Positions 36,604 through 49,098 of a DNA stretch of 64,000 nt are shown here, one piece after another. This DNA is from Tuctoria greenei (taxonomy: Eukaryota > Streptophyta > Magnoliopsida > Poales > Poaceae), in assembly GCA_036927565.1 (NCBI GenBank), contig JAYESD010000004.1, forward strand, positions 67,826,933-67,890,932, written 5' to 3'. A program made the position numbers and the translations under genes. A model generated the notes under the pieces. That model worked only from the letters and a program-made list of their open reading frames with translations. It was not told the origin of the DNA and did not search any database. Within the stretch, counting starts at the first letter, position 1. Every line of letters begins with the position of its first letter.

Positions 36604-38170
36604 TTTAGGATTGAAGAGCACGTGAAAAGCTACCAGGGGGGTGAATGGTAGATTACAACTTCTTCAGCGGAAGCAACAAAAACCCCTCGGCAGAAAATTG
36701 ATCTGTTAAAGAAATCGTGTGTGTGACTAATCTAAATGTGACCAATTGTGACAAAACCAGTACAGATTGTGGGGAATCAAGTCACAAAGACTTCACAACA
36801 AGAATAACAAAAATCCGTTGAGAAAAACTTAAGTTATGATCAAAAGATCGAACAAAAGTCAATCTCTTCTACCCGAAAAAAATCAGATCTACAACACTAC
36901 AAAGAAACTCGTATATATCAGAAACCACTAATCCAACAATCGTGAAATTTCACAGATGATAGATTATCAAGTTATGAAGACAACGCAAAAAGAATCACGT
37001 CAATCGGAACTGTAAAACTCGAGTTATGATAAAACCACCAAAGCAAGGTAGTGCTGTTCAAAAACTCGACGAGAAAAACTTGTCTGAAACAAGTCGGACA
37101 AACAAGGCACAAAAGTTCTTTTAAACAATGATATTTATTCAATATAACACAAGAGGAACAGCTCAAAGTTTGTGCACCATGAGCTCTGGTCTCCCTTGCT
37201 TATATAACCAGCCATGAGGCCAACCGAAACCAAACTAAGACTCGTATCCTACTCAGTTTCCATCGAAACTTTCAATAACTGCTCAAGACTCTTCTATACT
37301 TAGATACAAGCAATATTAAGACTTCCAAACATGTTAGGAACATATCCCACATTCCTAAAAACATCTCAACTTCGTGACCCACGCGAAATCCTATCATAAC
37401 CAACTCAAATCTTTCCATATTCGAGTCAAACACGACTCAGCCGCAACCTAAGTCTATAACCTAGTCGGTTGGACCTTTCCGACCAATTCTTTATGTCCAC
37501 TTCTCTTTATAACTCCTTGGAACCATGTTGCCACGTCCATGCACTCCTTGCACACATGCCAACATCATTCAATAACATCCACGGTACCTTCATATGTATT
37601 GTTTTTGATTCAAACATGTTGCGCAACCTCCTGATCAACTCAGCCACATTCCTCCCGAACTTGGTTGTTGAACCTCATCTTCTCACTAAAACTAGCTCGA
37701 TGGATCCTGTCACTAGCCATGTCTTGAACTCAAGCAACACCTGCACATGAATCAACAATCGATACTTCCGAGCACAAGTCCTCGACTTGACTCATGTTAG
37801 TTCCAAAATCACAACACCTTACGTGAGCACCTCACATAAGCATGTTGCAAACCAACATCCAAAATACATCAAAAACTTAGTAAAACAATACTAAGCAAAC
37901 TTTCTATAAGTGTAAAGTAAGTTCGAAACATTGCAAGTTAAAAGTGGAACCATTGCAATGTAGCACCGGAATATGCCTAAGCTAACCAGACCTTGAGACG
38001 GAGCTTACCAAAGCTAGCAGGACCTAGCGCTGGAGCTTACCAAAGCTAGTCGGACCTAGCGCTAGAGCTTACCAAAGCTAGTCGGACCTAGCGCTGGAGC
38101 TTACCAAAGCTAGTCGGAACTAGCACCAGAGCTAGCAAAAACATGTCGGACCTAGCCATAGAAAGTTGGA
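36604..38170 (-). repeat. 5' LTR of element E, U3 start truncated
   Basis: It starts TTTAGGATTGAAGAGCACG (reverse of the LTR end, with the terminal CA decayed) and reads through a reverse TATA (CTTATATAACC near 37199). The U3 array of GGACCTAGCGCTGGAGC repeats (about 37960-38165) consists of near-identical units. It stops at 38170, where TGTAACACCC begins. Confidence 0.9.
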
Positions 38171-38869
38171 TGTAACACCCTAATTTTCGAGTTTTGGCAA
38201 ACTAAAAATTAAATGGGAATTTAGAAATAAATTGTTTTTATAAAAAAATATAAAATATATGCATCTCATATTGCATTTTGCATTTTTTCATTCATCCTCG
38301 TGTATTGAAAATTTATTACCAAAATAAATAAGCTAAAAGAAATTTATTTACCAGAGTAAGTACATTAAAAGAAATTAAATTAGCATAACGAATGTGGAAG
38401 AAAAGAAATAAAAGAAAACGGAAAAGATAATATGGAAGAAGAAACAATAGTTAACAAGAATAATAAAATAAAATAAATCATCTATGCACATGCATTCACA
38501 TTTAGGCATATACTAAGTTACTAGATATATTAAAATCAAATTAGAAATTTTATACAATAGAAAAGTAATTAGGAAAGAAAATTTATTATAGAAGAAAATG
38601 AATAATAATGAATGATAGAGATATATATAACAATAATGAAACATATATATATATATATATATAATAACAAATAGTATGGAAATAACTGATATTAAAATAA
38701 GTATAAAAAATATAAATAATAAACAGATAGAAAAAATATATAATGCAAGATAAATAAAAAAACAAAAAAATAAAATATAAGTAAATAAATAAAAAAAGGA
38801 GAAAAAGAAAAAAAAACAGCTCGCCCCGCCCGAGCGCCCCACTCCCATGCCTGGTCCACGCGCGGAAGT
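38171..38869. repeat. AT-rich LTR-like insert of another element
   Basis: It begins TGTAACACCCTAATTTTCG, an opening I associate with grass Ty3/gypsy LTRs (from memory, not searched). It is very AT-rich, with an (AT)n microsatellite at 38643-38663, and ends in a GC-rich stretch (GCCCGAGCGCCCCACTCC). It sits between the truncated LTR of E and the truncated gag of F. No gene is visible. Confidence 0.5.
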
Positions 38870-40150
38870 GACGATGTTGACATCGGAAGTGACGATGATG
38901 AAGATGATTTGGCAAACTTGTGCTTCATGGTGGGCAAGTCAAGATCAAGTATGGAGGAGACAGAACACAACAGCGACAATGAAGAGGTATGTCCTACTTA
39001 CGAAGAAACGTGTGATGCGATTTCTCGTACCACTGTTATAGTTACAAAAAGGGACAAAAAGCTTAGGGACAATGCTATTAAAATCGAGTCACTAGAATCT
39101 GAAATTAATCATTTGAAATCTTTGATTCCTAGTGATGATTCTTGTTCCTCATGTTATTTAATATATGAACAACTGTCCTCTCTAAGAGGTGCACACATCT
39201 CCACACTTGATAAACTTGAGTTAGAAATTGAAAAGAACAGAGAGCTTGCTGCACATAATGATAAAAACTTGAAAGATGCTAGCCGTTCTACAATTGATTT
39301 GCATTGTTCTACTTGTGATGATTTTGATAAGAAACTATATGATGCTATAGATGAAATTTCTGTTTTGAACAATGCTTTACGTGCTCATGAAGTTAAAAAT
39401 TGTTCTAATTGCAAATTAAAAGGAAAAACTTCATGTGAAAATTGCCTTCATCTGTCCAATAAACTTGATGACATGCATAGGACATTAGATCGGTTTTGTA
39501 ATGCAAATAAGAACCTAAACTTGGTGCTGAATTCTTCCAAGTCTTGCAATGATAAAACTGGTCTAGGTTTTGATTCTCATGCTCATGCTAAGGCACATCC
39601 ACCTAAAATTGTAATGTAATTAGGGAGTGGTTTGATTCAAACAGTTTCTAAACAAAAAGAAGTGGTTTTCAAATCTGCAGGGTTGTTGTCTCATTTAGCT
39701 TCTAATAAACATGTTGCTATCTCATCTAGACATGAACACAAAGTTAAATTTCATTGTACCCACTGTGGTAGAGATGGTCATGTAATAGATTTTTATTATA
39801 GACTAGCTAAACAACTGAAAAAGGAAAGAATGCAAGCTAGATTTCATAACTCTCTTGCAACATTTGCTTCACATGCTAAACCAAATATTAGGAACATGCA
39901 ACCTGCTGTTATGAGTCAAAAACATACTAAGTTTGCTCCCAAACCTAATTTTTTTCGTGCTACACATGTAACACCTCGTAAGTCAGTAGTTGGGTACAAA
40001 AATTCTCAAACTTCAGCTCATAAACCTGATGTTTTATCTCACCTTTCATGTGTTAATCCTATTGGATGTCGTGTGACTTAGTACTGGATTCCTAAATGCC
40101 TTTTAACTAACCCCAGTATTGAGTCATCGACGTATTGTGCTTCTATGTAG
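38870..40150 (+). pseudogene. gag of element F (C-terminal half)
   Basis: Homology begins in the acidic stretch after the first knuckle (DVDIGSDDDEDD). The CxxC/coiled-coil spacer (38909-39616) is open until a TAA at 39617-39619. The second knuckle has lost its last Cys (CTHCGRDGHVIDFYYR). An extra TAG at 40079 comes from a CAG codon. The family gag-end TAG at 40148-40150 is preserved, in frame with pol. Confidence 0.88.
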
Positions 40151-43100
40151 GTTACACATTTTAGGAAGGAGAACACTTGGATTGTGGATTCAGGTTGCTC
40201 ATGTCACATGACTGGTAACAAATATTGGTTCTCCTCCCTCTCTTTTGTGTCACGTGTAGAGAATGTTACTTTTACTGATAATTCTTCAACTCCTATAATT
40301 GCTAATGGTTTGGTTAGAGTAAATAATAACTACACTTTGAAGGATGTGGCACTTGTTAAAAAATTGAAATACAACTTGCTTTCTATTTCATAATTGCTAG
40401 ATGAAAATCTGGAAATTATTTTCACAAAAATTGCTACAAGGTTGTAGATTCAAACAGTGCATTTATTTTTAACATGTCTCGGTTTGGAAGAGTTTTTAAA
40501 TATGATTTTGATATGTCATCCTCTAAGCATAGGTGTCTGGATGTTAATGATTCAAAGGCTTATATTTTTTGCATCGTAGACTTGGTCACGAAGGCTTTGA
40601 TCATCTAACGCGTGTTAGTGCTCTTCATCGCATACGTGGGCTGCCTAAGCTTAATGGGGACAAAGCAATTGTGTGCTCTTCTTGTAGACATGCTAAGATG
40701 GTTGCAGGTTCACATGCTCCTCTCACAATGACCATGACAATTGAACTGGGTCAACTTTTGCACCTTGACACCGTAGGACCTTCACGTGTTCAATTCTTCA
40801 GAGCTAAATGGTATATTCTTGTGATTGTATATGACTATTCTAGATACTCTTGGGTTTACTTTATGGCATCTAAGAATGAAGCTTTTAGTCACTTTAGAAC
40901 TTTATTTCTTATATTATCAATTGATCACCCAGGATCTTTAAAAGCAAATAGAAGTGATAATGGAACCAAATTTAAAAATCAATTATTTGATCACTTTTGT
41001 ACCGAAAATAGAATAGATCACCAATTATCTTCACCTTATGTACCTCAACAAAACATGTTGTAGAGAGAAAGAACAGAACCTTAGTTGAGATGGCTAGGAC
41101 TATGATTGATGAATATGAAACTCCTAGAAAATTTCAGGCAGATGCAATTATAACTGCTTGTTATGTCTCGAATCGTGTTTTCTTGCGTGCTAATCTAGGA
41201 AAAACAACATATGAGCTCCGGTTTGGACATAGGCCTAGTGTTATACACTTTCGGGTCTTTGACTGCAAATGCTTTGTTAGGAAACATGGTAATCTTGATA
41301 AATTTGAAGGTAGATCTGCTGATGGTATGTTTCTTGGTTATCCATCTCATACTAGAGGCTAGCGTGTGCTTTGACTTGACAATTAAAAAATTGTGTAGAT
41401 TTGTGAGGTTTCTTTTGATGAAGCTAGCCCAGGTACTAGCTCTAATATTGCAGGTTCAGATCCATATCTGCAGGGAGAGAGTATTTTCATCGAAGAAGAG
41501 AAGAAGTGGTGTTGCTGCCCAAAAATTCAAGAGCAAATGACATTGATCACGCTGCTGATTTTGCACCACAACCAACACTGACAACTATTGCAGCTGGTAC
41601 AGATCGTCCTCAAGCCACAAGTTCTTCGATCTGTGATGAACATGAAGAACAAGGAGCTTGTGAAGTGTCTACTCCCCTCCGAATCCTCAAAAGTCATCCC
41701 CCACAACAAATCATTGGGAGCTTGCACGAATGAGACAAACGGTCCTAGTTTTGCGATCCAAACTCTCACGCTCATTTTTCTTTTATTGCTTCTTTTAAAC
41801 CCAAAGATATATCACACACACTCACTAGTGAATCTTGGAGTATTGCCATGCAAGAAGAGTTACAAAATTTTGAAAGAAATATTGTTTGGAAACTTGTACC
41901 TCCACCTCAAGGTCACACTTTAATTGGAACTAAATGGGTGTTAAAAAATAAACAAAGTGAGGATGGGGTTGTTATTAGAAATAAGGCTAGGTTGGTTGAT
42001 CAAGGTTTCACACAAGTTGAAGATCTAGATTTTGATGAAACTTTTGCCCCTGTTGCTAAACTAGAACCCATAAGAATTTTGTTAGCTTTTTCTGCATCTA
42101 AAGGTTTCAAGTTATATCAAATGGATGTTAAAAGTGTTTTTCTTAATGACTACATAGATGAGGAGGTTTATGTCAAACAACCACCAGGTTTTGAAAATCC
42201 AGATTTTCATAATCATGTTTACAAACTGACCAAAGCCTTGTACGGTCTCAAACAAGCCCCTAGAGCATGCTATGATAGGTTAGAAACATTTTTACTTGAA
42301 AAGGGGTTTACCATGGGCAAGATTGATAAAACTCTTTTTGTGCTTAAGCATGGCAATGACTCATTATTCGTTCAAGTGTATGTGGATGATATTATCTTTG
42401 TTTGTGCTTCTGATGATCTTGTTTCCAACTTTTCAGCTATGATGAGTTCAAATTTTGAGATGAGTGGAAGAACTCACGTACTTTTTGGGGCTGCAAATCA
42501 AGCAAACCAAGGAAGCTATCTTTGTGCATCAAACGAATTATACAAGAGACCTTCTTAAGCGCTTCAACATAGAAAAAAGCAAGCCTCTTAATACACCAAT
42601 GGGTATTGCAACGACACATGAACTTGATGAACATGGTGAACCCGTAGATCAAAAAGAATATAGAAGCATGATCGGATCACTTTTGTACCTCACGGCATCA
42701 AAACCAGAAATAAAATTCAGCGTATGTCTTTGTGCACGGTTTCAAGCTTCCCCACGTGCTTCACATCATCTTGCCATCAAAAGAATTCTCAGGTACTTAC
42801 ATGGAACTAAAAAATTTGGCATTTTTCTTCCTTCTTCCTCAACCGTTACTCTGAAAGCTTTTTCGAATGCTGATTTTATGGGTTGTAGGATTGATAGGAA
42901 AAGTACTTCCGGTGCTTGTCATTTTCTTGGTAATTCACTTGTTGCTTGGTCCTTTAGAAAACAAAGTTCAGTTGCACAATCCACAACTGAATATGAATAT
43001 TTAGCTGCTGCTAGCGCTTGCTCACAAATTCTTTAGATTGTTCAAACACTTAGGACTATAGGTTTGATCTATATTGTGTTCCACTGTTTTGTGATAATAC

Positions 43101-43320
43101 TAGTGTCATTTGCATTGCTAAAAACCCTGTGCAACATTCGAGAACAAAGCACATTGACATTAGGTATCACTTTCTTCATGATAATGTTAAAAAAGAAAAC
43201 ATTGTGCTTCACCATGTAGATACCAAACAACAAATGTTTCATACTTTCACAAAACCTTTGGATTTCACTCGTTTTTGTTTCATTCGTAGTGAAATAGGGG
43301 TTATGCATCCTCATGGCTGA
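40151..43320 (+). pseudogene. pol of element F
   Basis: The protease DSG is near 40184 (TWIVDSGCSCHMTG). A TAA follows at 40391. The integrase (40569-41063) keeps LHLDTVGP and RSDNGTKF, but loses the frame at PQQN near 41055, next to the catalytic Glu. The remaining integrase and spacer (41090-41733) contain stops. RT (41848-42430) is a long open block with QMDVKSVFLND and an intact YVDD. A frameshift lies near 42465. RNase H (42464-43036) has FSNADF where SDAD is expected and a TAG at 43034. Inactive. Confidence 0.92.
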
Positions 43321-43994
43321 AATTGAGGGGGGGGGGTGAAACTTGGGAAATCTATGTGTGAACCTGAATTTAAAATCATATGAGCATAGTATTTCATACA
43401 TATATGACTATGTGATTCCTTTTACATGCTCAAAGTTATTACTACATTACTCATGTTATACATTTTGTAGTTTTGCCATGACTAGTAATTGGAATAATTA
43501 CTTAAACTAAATCTGGTCATGATCGAACCTTCTTGCTATTTTGAACTTGTTGCATGCTCACAAGTGCTCTTAATAATGAATAATTAATCAAGTAATCAAC
43601 TCACATGTTGAGCTTTTACGATCAAATACAAAATGAGAAAATATCAAGAGAATATGCATGCATCACACTTCTTTTTTGAGATGGATTATCATTGCACTTA
43701 GATATGAACTTGGAAGAAGTTGTGTATGCTCATAAGAAATTAAAATTTCTCCTTTGTACATTGCTGAATATATTGTCAAAGGGGGAGAAATTGATCACAA
43801 ATTGCACACATTCACAAGTGTTCTGGCACGACTCTTCTCAGGGGGATAATTTTTTGTTTTTCTTCTTATTTTATTTCTGATTCACAAAGAGGGAGAAATA
43901 TTTCGGGGAGAAATTGTTTTCAAAACCTTTCATGTGAATAAGCCAATGTTCAGATTTTAAGTGGTGTTGCCAATCCATTCATCAAGGGGGAGAT
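43321..43994 (+). other. Pol-to-LTR spacer of element F
   Basis: This is a shortened version of the spacer in A and C, lacking several hundred bases in its middle. It has an expanded purine/G tract at 43324-43337 and others near 43780-43790, 43840-43846, 43888-43896 and 43984-43994. No gene is seen. Confidence 0.7.
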
Positions 43995-45770
43995 TGTTAG
44001 ATCTATGTGTGCTGAATACATTGGTTATCACGATAAAAGTTTTGAATACTGCGAAAACACCCTTTAAACATGGTATGACTCTAGGTCCGAGCTCCTGGAA
44101 GGTCCAACGATAGATCCGGCTTGTTTTGGGTAACTCTGACAAGGTCCAACAATAGTTCCGACTTGTTTTGGGTAGCTCCGGCAAGGTCTAATGTAAGGTC
44201 CAACTTACTTTGTCTAGACCCAACTTGTTTTAGTTAGGTCCGACTTGTTGTGGCTAGGTCTGACATGTTTTGGCTAGGTCCGGCACTAGGTCCGACTAGC
44301 TTTGGTTAGCTCTGGTACTAGGTGCTACTAGCCTTGGTAAGCTCCGTTTCAAGGTCTGGTTAGCTTTGGCAAGATCTAGTGCTAGATTGAAATGGTACTG
44401 CTTTTAACTTGCAATGTTTCTAACTTGCTTTACACTTGTGGAAAAATTGCTTAGTATTGTTTTACTATGTTTTTTATGTGTTTTGGCTGATCATGGTGGT
44501 TAATGTTTTTGCTATGGTTTGCAACATGCTTATGTGAGATGCTCACGTAAGGTGTTGTGGTTTCAGAACTAACATGAGTCAAGTCGAGGACTTGTGCTTG
44601 AAAGTATTGGTTGTTTATTCATGTGCAGGTATTGCTTGAGTTCAAGACATGGTAGGTGACGGGATCCATCGAACTAGTCTTAGAGATAAGATGAGGTTCA
44701 ACAACATAGTTCAGGAGGAATTGTGGTTGAGTTGATCGGAAGGTTGTGCAACATGTTTGAATCATGAACAATGCATATGAAGATATTGTGGACGTTGTTG
44801 GAAGATGTTTGCACATGTGCATGGAGTGCATGGACGTGGCAACATGGTTCCAAGGCGTGATGAAGAGAAGCGGACGTAAAGAATTGGTACGAAAGGTCCA
44901 ACTGACTAGGTTATGGACTCAGGCTGCGGCTGAGTAGGGTTTGACTCAAATATGGAAATATTTCAGTTGGTTATGATAGGATTTCATGTGGGTCATGAAG
45001 TTGAGTTGTTTTTAGGAATGTGGGATATGTTCCTAAGGTGTTTGGAAGTCTTAAGATTGCTTCTACCTGCGTATAGAACTGTCTTGAGCAGTTATGGAAA
45101 GTTTTGGTGGAAACTGAGTAGGATATGAGTCCTAGTTTTGTTTGGGTTGGCCTCGTGGCTGGTTATATAAGCAAGGAAGGCCAGAGCTCGTGGTGGATGG
45201 ATTTTGGGTTGTTCCACTTGTGTTCTATTGAATAAATATCATAGTTTAAAGGAACTTTTGTGCCTTGTTCGTCCGACTTGTTTCAGACAAAATTTTCTCG
45301 TCGAGTTTCTGCACAACACTTACTTGCTTTGGTGGTTTTATCATAACTTAAGTTTTATAGATCCAATTGACGTGATTCTTTTTGGTTGCCTTCACAACTT
45401 TATTATCTATCATTTGTGAAAATTTCACAGTCATTAGATTTGTGGTTTTTGATCTACACGAGTTTCTTTGCAGTGTTGCATATATGATTTTTCTCGGGTA
45501 GAACAGATTGACCTTTGTTTGATCTTCCGATCACAACTTGAGTTTTTCTCGATGGATTTTCATGATTCTTGTTGTGATGTCTTGGTGACTTGATTCTCCA
45601 GAATCTATATTGGTTTTGTCAGAATTTATCATGCTTAGATTAGTCGCACACACGATTTCTTTAACATATCAATTTTCTGCCAAGGGGTTTTTGTTGCTTC
45701 CGCTGAAAAAGTTGTAATCTACCATTTACCCCCCACTCTTGTAGCTTTTCATGTGCTCTTCGATCCTACA
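43995..45770 (+). repeat. 3' LTR of element F
   Basis: TGTTAGATCTATGTG...ATCCTACA, about 1.78 kb. The U3 subrepeat zone is at about 44080-44390, the TATA box at 45164 and AATAAA at 45231-45236. It is followed by ACTAT. Confidence 0.92.
45164..45171 (+). promoter_or_regulatory. LTR promoter TATA box (element F)
   Basis: TATATAAG in GGCTGGTTATATAAGCAAGG, 60 bases upstream of AATAAA. Transcription from this 3' LTR would read outward into the gypsy-like remnant. Confidence 0.65.
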
Positions 45771-45775
45771 ACTAT

Positions 45776-47341
45776 GTTAAATCTAACTATGATGTGTGTA
45801 AGAAATATTTAATTCCTTGCATAATTATGTTATATTTACGGTCAAAATTAGTATATAACAACTGTCAACAAACTCCTCCAAGCTTAACCTATGTTCGTCC
45901 CGAAGCGAAGATAAGGACTTAGGTTGTTGATCAGGAGTTTCTACAATGTTCTATTTTGCAAAAGTACCAAGTGCACAACGAAAATATTCTACCTTTCAGT
46001 TGGCTATGGTACCTCACCCTTTTGTTAGTCAATATGGGTCTTATGCCTCATCCTTTTCTTGGGTGGGTGAAATATAGAACAGCAAAATGAGCATGCATCA
46101 TCTAATGTTTATGTTCCACTCAAATTTCCAGTGAATTTCAAATGGTGTTTGGATTTATGTTTCTCAGTTGATGCACTCAGTCACTCCAATGTGGAAGTGG
46201 TATTTGTATCCTCACCAAAGCAATGCCTTTCTTGTCCTACATCCAAACAAGGCTTGTACGTGGAGCTTGGTAGGGATCAAAAGTAGGCATATTTGCAATA
46301 CACTTATTGCTAAGTCAAAAGAGTAAGCTTTAGGAGAAAACAAATCATACTTTTGATCAATATTTGTGCAAGTGTGATGGAATATTTGTGGATTGTAAAT
46401 ATAAAGATGACTCCTTTGTATGCACTCTCTTTAATTATGAGGATGAAACATGGCTACTTATTCTCTTTTTTTTTCTCATGCTCATGTACATGAGCATGCA
46501 TTTTTCTTTTTCTTGTAGCCATGTCTTCTACTCCTCTTTTCTTTTCAAATATTATGAAGAGAGTATTATGCATGAAAAGCATGAGTATCTTTTTGGTGGT
46601 GGAATGGTATGATGGAATTTTGCTAACTTCTAGTGTAGAAGTTTAGCATGTTCCCGTGCAATCTTGATCTTAAAAGCATGAAAAATTCTCACGTAGGTCT
46701 ATACTAGTTTGACTAGTCTCAGTGTGAAGGAAAATAGCATATGCATAGGGTTTATCAAATTTAAATCATCATATGGCTTTTGTAGGAATGCATATCAAAT
46801 GAGGAACTCCCATTCTAAATTTCTCTGAGAAATTAAGTTTCATTTTAACTAGGGTATTAGCAGCTCTTATCACTATATCATATCCCACAACAACCTAGAA
46901 TTGGACTTAGCTTTTGCTACCCACAAATTCCAAGTTTAAGGTAAGGGTACTCTGAGCCAATAAACTCAATACTTAGAGAATACCAAGCTGTTGCAAGGGA
47001 CTACAGAAAATAAAACAGAGCAACTGTTGATGGTTCTTAACACCACAGATCATCTCCCGAAAGAGATGAGGTCCGCAAGCGCACAGAAGATACTGTTGTA
47101 GCATTTCACCCATGAGTATTCTCAAGGGTATCGTATTTGTCCCAAAGGAAGACAATGGAGTAAAGTAAACACTACTCTTATGATCAAGCTATGGGATACT
47201 AATCAATTATCAAGACAGGGGTAAGTTGATAATATGTGTAGTGTTACACACACCTAAGCAATCTATTCTAGAGGGTAGATGAGTCCTAATGGTTGATTAG
47301 ACCAAGAGTTGGGGAGTTGCTCCTACAGTGCTACTAGTATA
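45776..47341 (-). mobile_element. Ty3/gypsy-like remnant 1, internally deleted
   Basis: About 80 bp of LTR (to 45870) end GTCAACA. The following AACTCCTCCAAGCTT is, on the minus strand, a polypurine tract before TGTTGAC. Internal noncoding sequence (45871-47024) matches 56730-57530. A second LTR piece (47025-47341) starts TGTTGATGGTTCTTAAC and matches 55167-55490. No polyprotein frame remains. The class is inferred from LTR form only; gypsy Tat-like is my best guess. Confidence 0.65.
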
Positions 47342-47839
47342 TGTGAGACCTATGTGTGATGAATACATTGGCTTGTAGTGAATACATTGGCTTTGATGAT
47401 AAAAGTTCTAAAATGCTGCTAAAACACTTGTTTAGCAAAGTCTAACTCTAGCTCCGAGCTTCTACAAGGTTTGACAATAGGTCCGACTTACTTTGTCAAG
47501 GTTCGACATGTTTTTGGGTAGCTCTGGTGAGCTTTGTCTTTAGCTTCAGCATGACTTTTATAGCTCCAGCATGTCTTTGTTAAGCTTCGATATGTTTTGA
47601 TAGGTCCGACTTATGTTGGTTAGCTCCGACATGTTTTTCTAGCTCTGACTTTTGGGCTGACTAGTTCCGACTAGCTTTGGCAAGCTCCGGCGCTAGGTTG
47701 TACTAGCTTTGGTAAGCTCCGTCTCTAGGTTCTACTAGCTTTGGTAAGCTCTAGCTCAAGCTCAGGTTAGCTTTGGCAAGGTTCAGAGCTTGACTGCAAT
47801 GTTCCTGCTTTTACTGTGATATGTTTCAAACTTGCTTTA
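47342..47839 (+). repeat. Copia LTR fragment, U3 only
   Basis: It starts TGTGAGACCTATGTGTGATG and carries the U3 TCCGAC/AGCTCCGG array (about 47440-47795). It stops at CTTGCTTTA, where a CACTA end begins. The rest of the LTR is not found elsewhere in the window. Confidence 0.87.
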
Positions 47840-47857
47840 CACTACAAGGATTCCGCC
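47840..47857 (+). repeat. CACTA terminal inverted repeat (3' end of element)
   Basis: CACTACAAGGATTCCGCC. The three bases before it are TTA, a candidate target duplication whose partner is missing. Confidence 0.85.
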
Positions 47858-47880
47858 CTGTTGCAACGATTGTACTATAA

Positions 47881-49066
47881 CGAATACTAAATTGTTGCAG
47901 TAAGCTTGGTCTTTTGCCACGATTAACTAATTCGTGGCATTAGCATCTATCGCCATGGAACACGATCGTTGCATTAGGATATGTTGCCATGATTCACTAG
48001 TTCATGGCATTAGGATCTATTTCCACGAATCTGCTGCCACGATTCACTAGTTCATGGCATTAGCATCTGTCGCCACGGAACGCGATCGTTGCATTAAGAT
48101 ATGTTGCCACAATTCACTAGTTTGTGGCATTAGGATCTGTTGCCATGAATTTGTTGCCACGATTCACTAGTTCGTGGCATTAGCATCTATCATCACGGGA
48201 CATGATCGTTGCATTAGGATCTGTTGCCACAATTCACTAGTTCTTGGCATTAGGATCTATCACCACTAATCTGTTGCCACGATTCACTAGTTCGTGGCAT
48301 TAGCATCTATTGCCACAGAACACAATCGTTGCACTAGGATCTGTTGCCACGATTCACTAGTTCGTGGCATTAGGATCTATCGCCATGAATCTTTTGCCAC
48401 GATTCACTAGTTTGTGGCATTAGCATCAATCGCCACGGAACACGATCGTTGCAATAGGATCTGTTGCCACGATTCACTAGTTCATGGCATTAGGATCTAT
48501 CACCACGAATCTGTTGCCACGATTCACTAGTTCGTGGCATTGGCATCTATCGCCATGTTACCCGATCGTTGCATTAGAATCTATTGCCACGATTCACTAG
48601 TTCGTGGCATTAGCATCTGTTGCCATGGAACCCAATCGTTGAATTAGGATCTGTTGCTACGATTCAATTGTTCGTGGCGTTAGCATCTATCGCCACCGAA
48701 CCCGATTGTTGCATTAGAATCTGTTGCCATGATTCACTAGTTTGTGGCATTAGCATCTATCGCCACAGAACGTGATTATTGCATTAGGATTTGTTGCCAC
48801 AATTCAGTAGTTCGTGGCATTAGCATCTATCGTCGTGAAATACAATCGTTACATTAGGAAATTTTGCCACGATTCACTAGTTCGTGGCGTTAGGATCTAT
48901 CGCCACGAAACACAAACGTTGCATTAGGAACTTATGCCACGATTCACAAGTTCGAGGCGATAGGATCTATCGCCATGAAACACAATCGTTGTATTAGGAT
49001 TTGTTGCCACGAAATACCGGTTGGTGGCGTTAAGATCTATCGCAACAGAACACAAACGTTGCATTA
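47881..49066 (+). repeat. CACTA subterminal repeat array, 70/50-bp units
   Basis: From 47931, units of 70 and 50 bp alternate five times (70+50, to 48530). Seven 70-bp units follow (48531-49020), then a partial unit. Each unit joint carries GCCACGATTCACTAGTTCGTGGC, whose 7-bp arms (GCCACGA and TCGTGGC) are inverted around a 9-base centre. In other CACTA elements such subterminal repeats bind the TnpA-type protein needed for excision. Confidence 0.9.
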
Positions 49067-49098
49067 CATAGTTCATGTACAGCTAGCTCACATATTAC

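Larger units (their letters stand above)
31070..38170 (-). mobile_element. Copia element E, inverted, 3' LTR missing
   Basis: It runs leftward: a partial 5' LTR (36604-38170), a decayed primer site (about 36589-36602), gag, pol and the first bases after pol. The 3' spacer and LTR are absent because the left end is fused to gag D. The LTR is cut at 38170 by an LTR-like insert. Gag and pol carry many lesions. Confidence 0.9.
38870..45770 (+). mobile_element. Copia element F, 5' truncated
   Basis: It starts mid-gag and continues through pol, the polypurine spacer and a full 3' LTR. The 5' LTR, primer site and gag N-terminus are absent. Stops and frameshifts occur throughout. Confidence 0.92.

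Noticed and set aside
38513..38915. Phe/Tyr/Leu-rich minus-strand frames that look like membrane proteins
   Set aside because: They are translations of AT-rich, A-rich repeat DNA with a microsatellite; no conserved domain or sister copy supports them.
46364..46612. 82-residue frame in gypsy-like remnant 1
   Set aside because: Low-complexity Phe/Ser-rich translation, and the homologous region of remnant 2 does not keep it open.
47931..49066. Regularly spaced repeats resembling a CRISPR array
   Set aside because: The host is a eukaryote, units are tandem without unique spacers, and the array lies next to a CACTA terminus and transposase.
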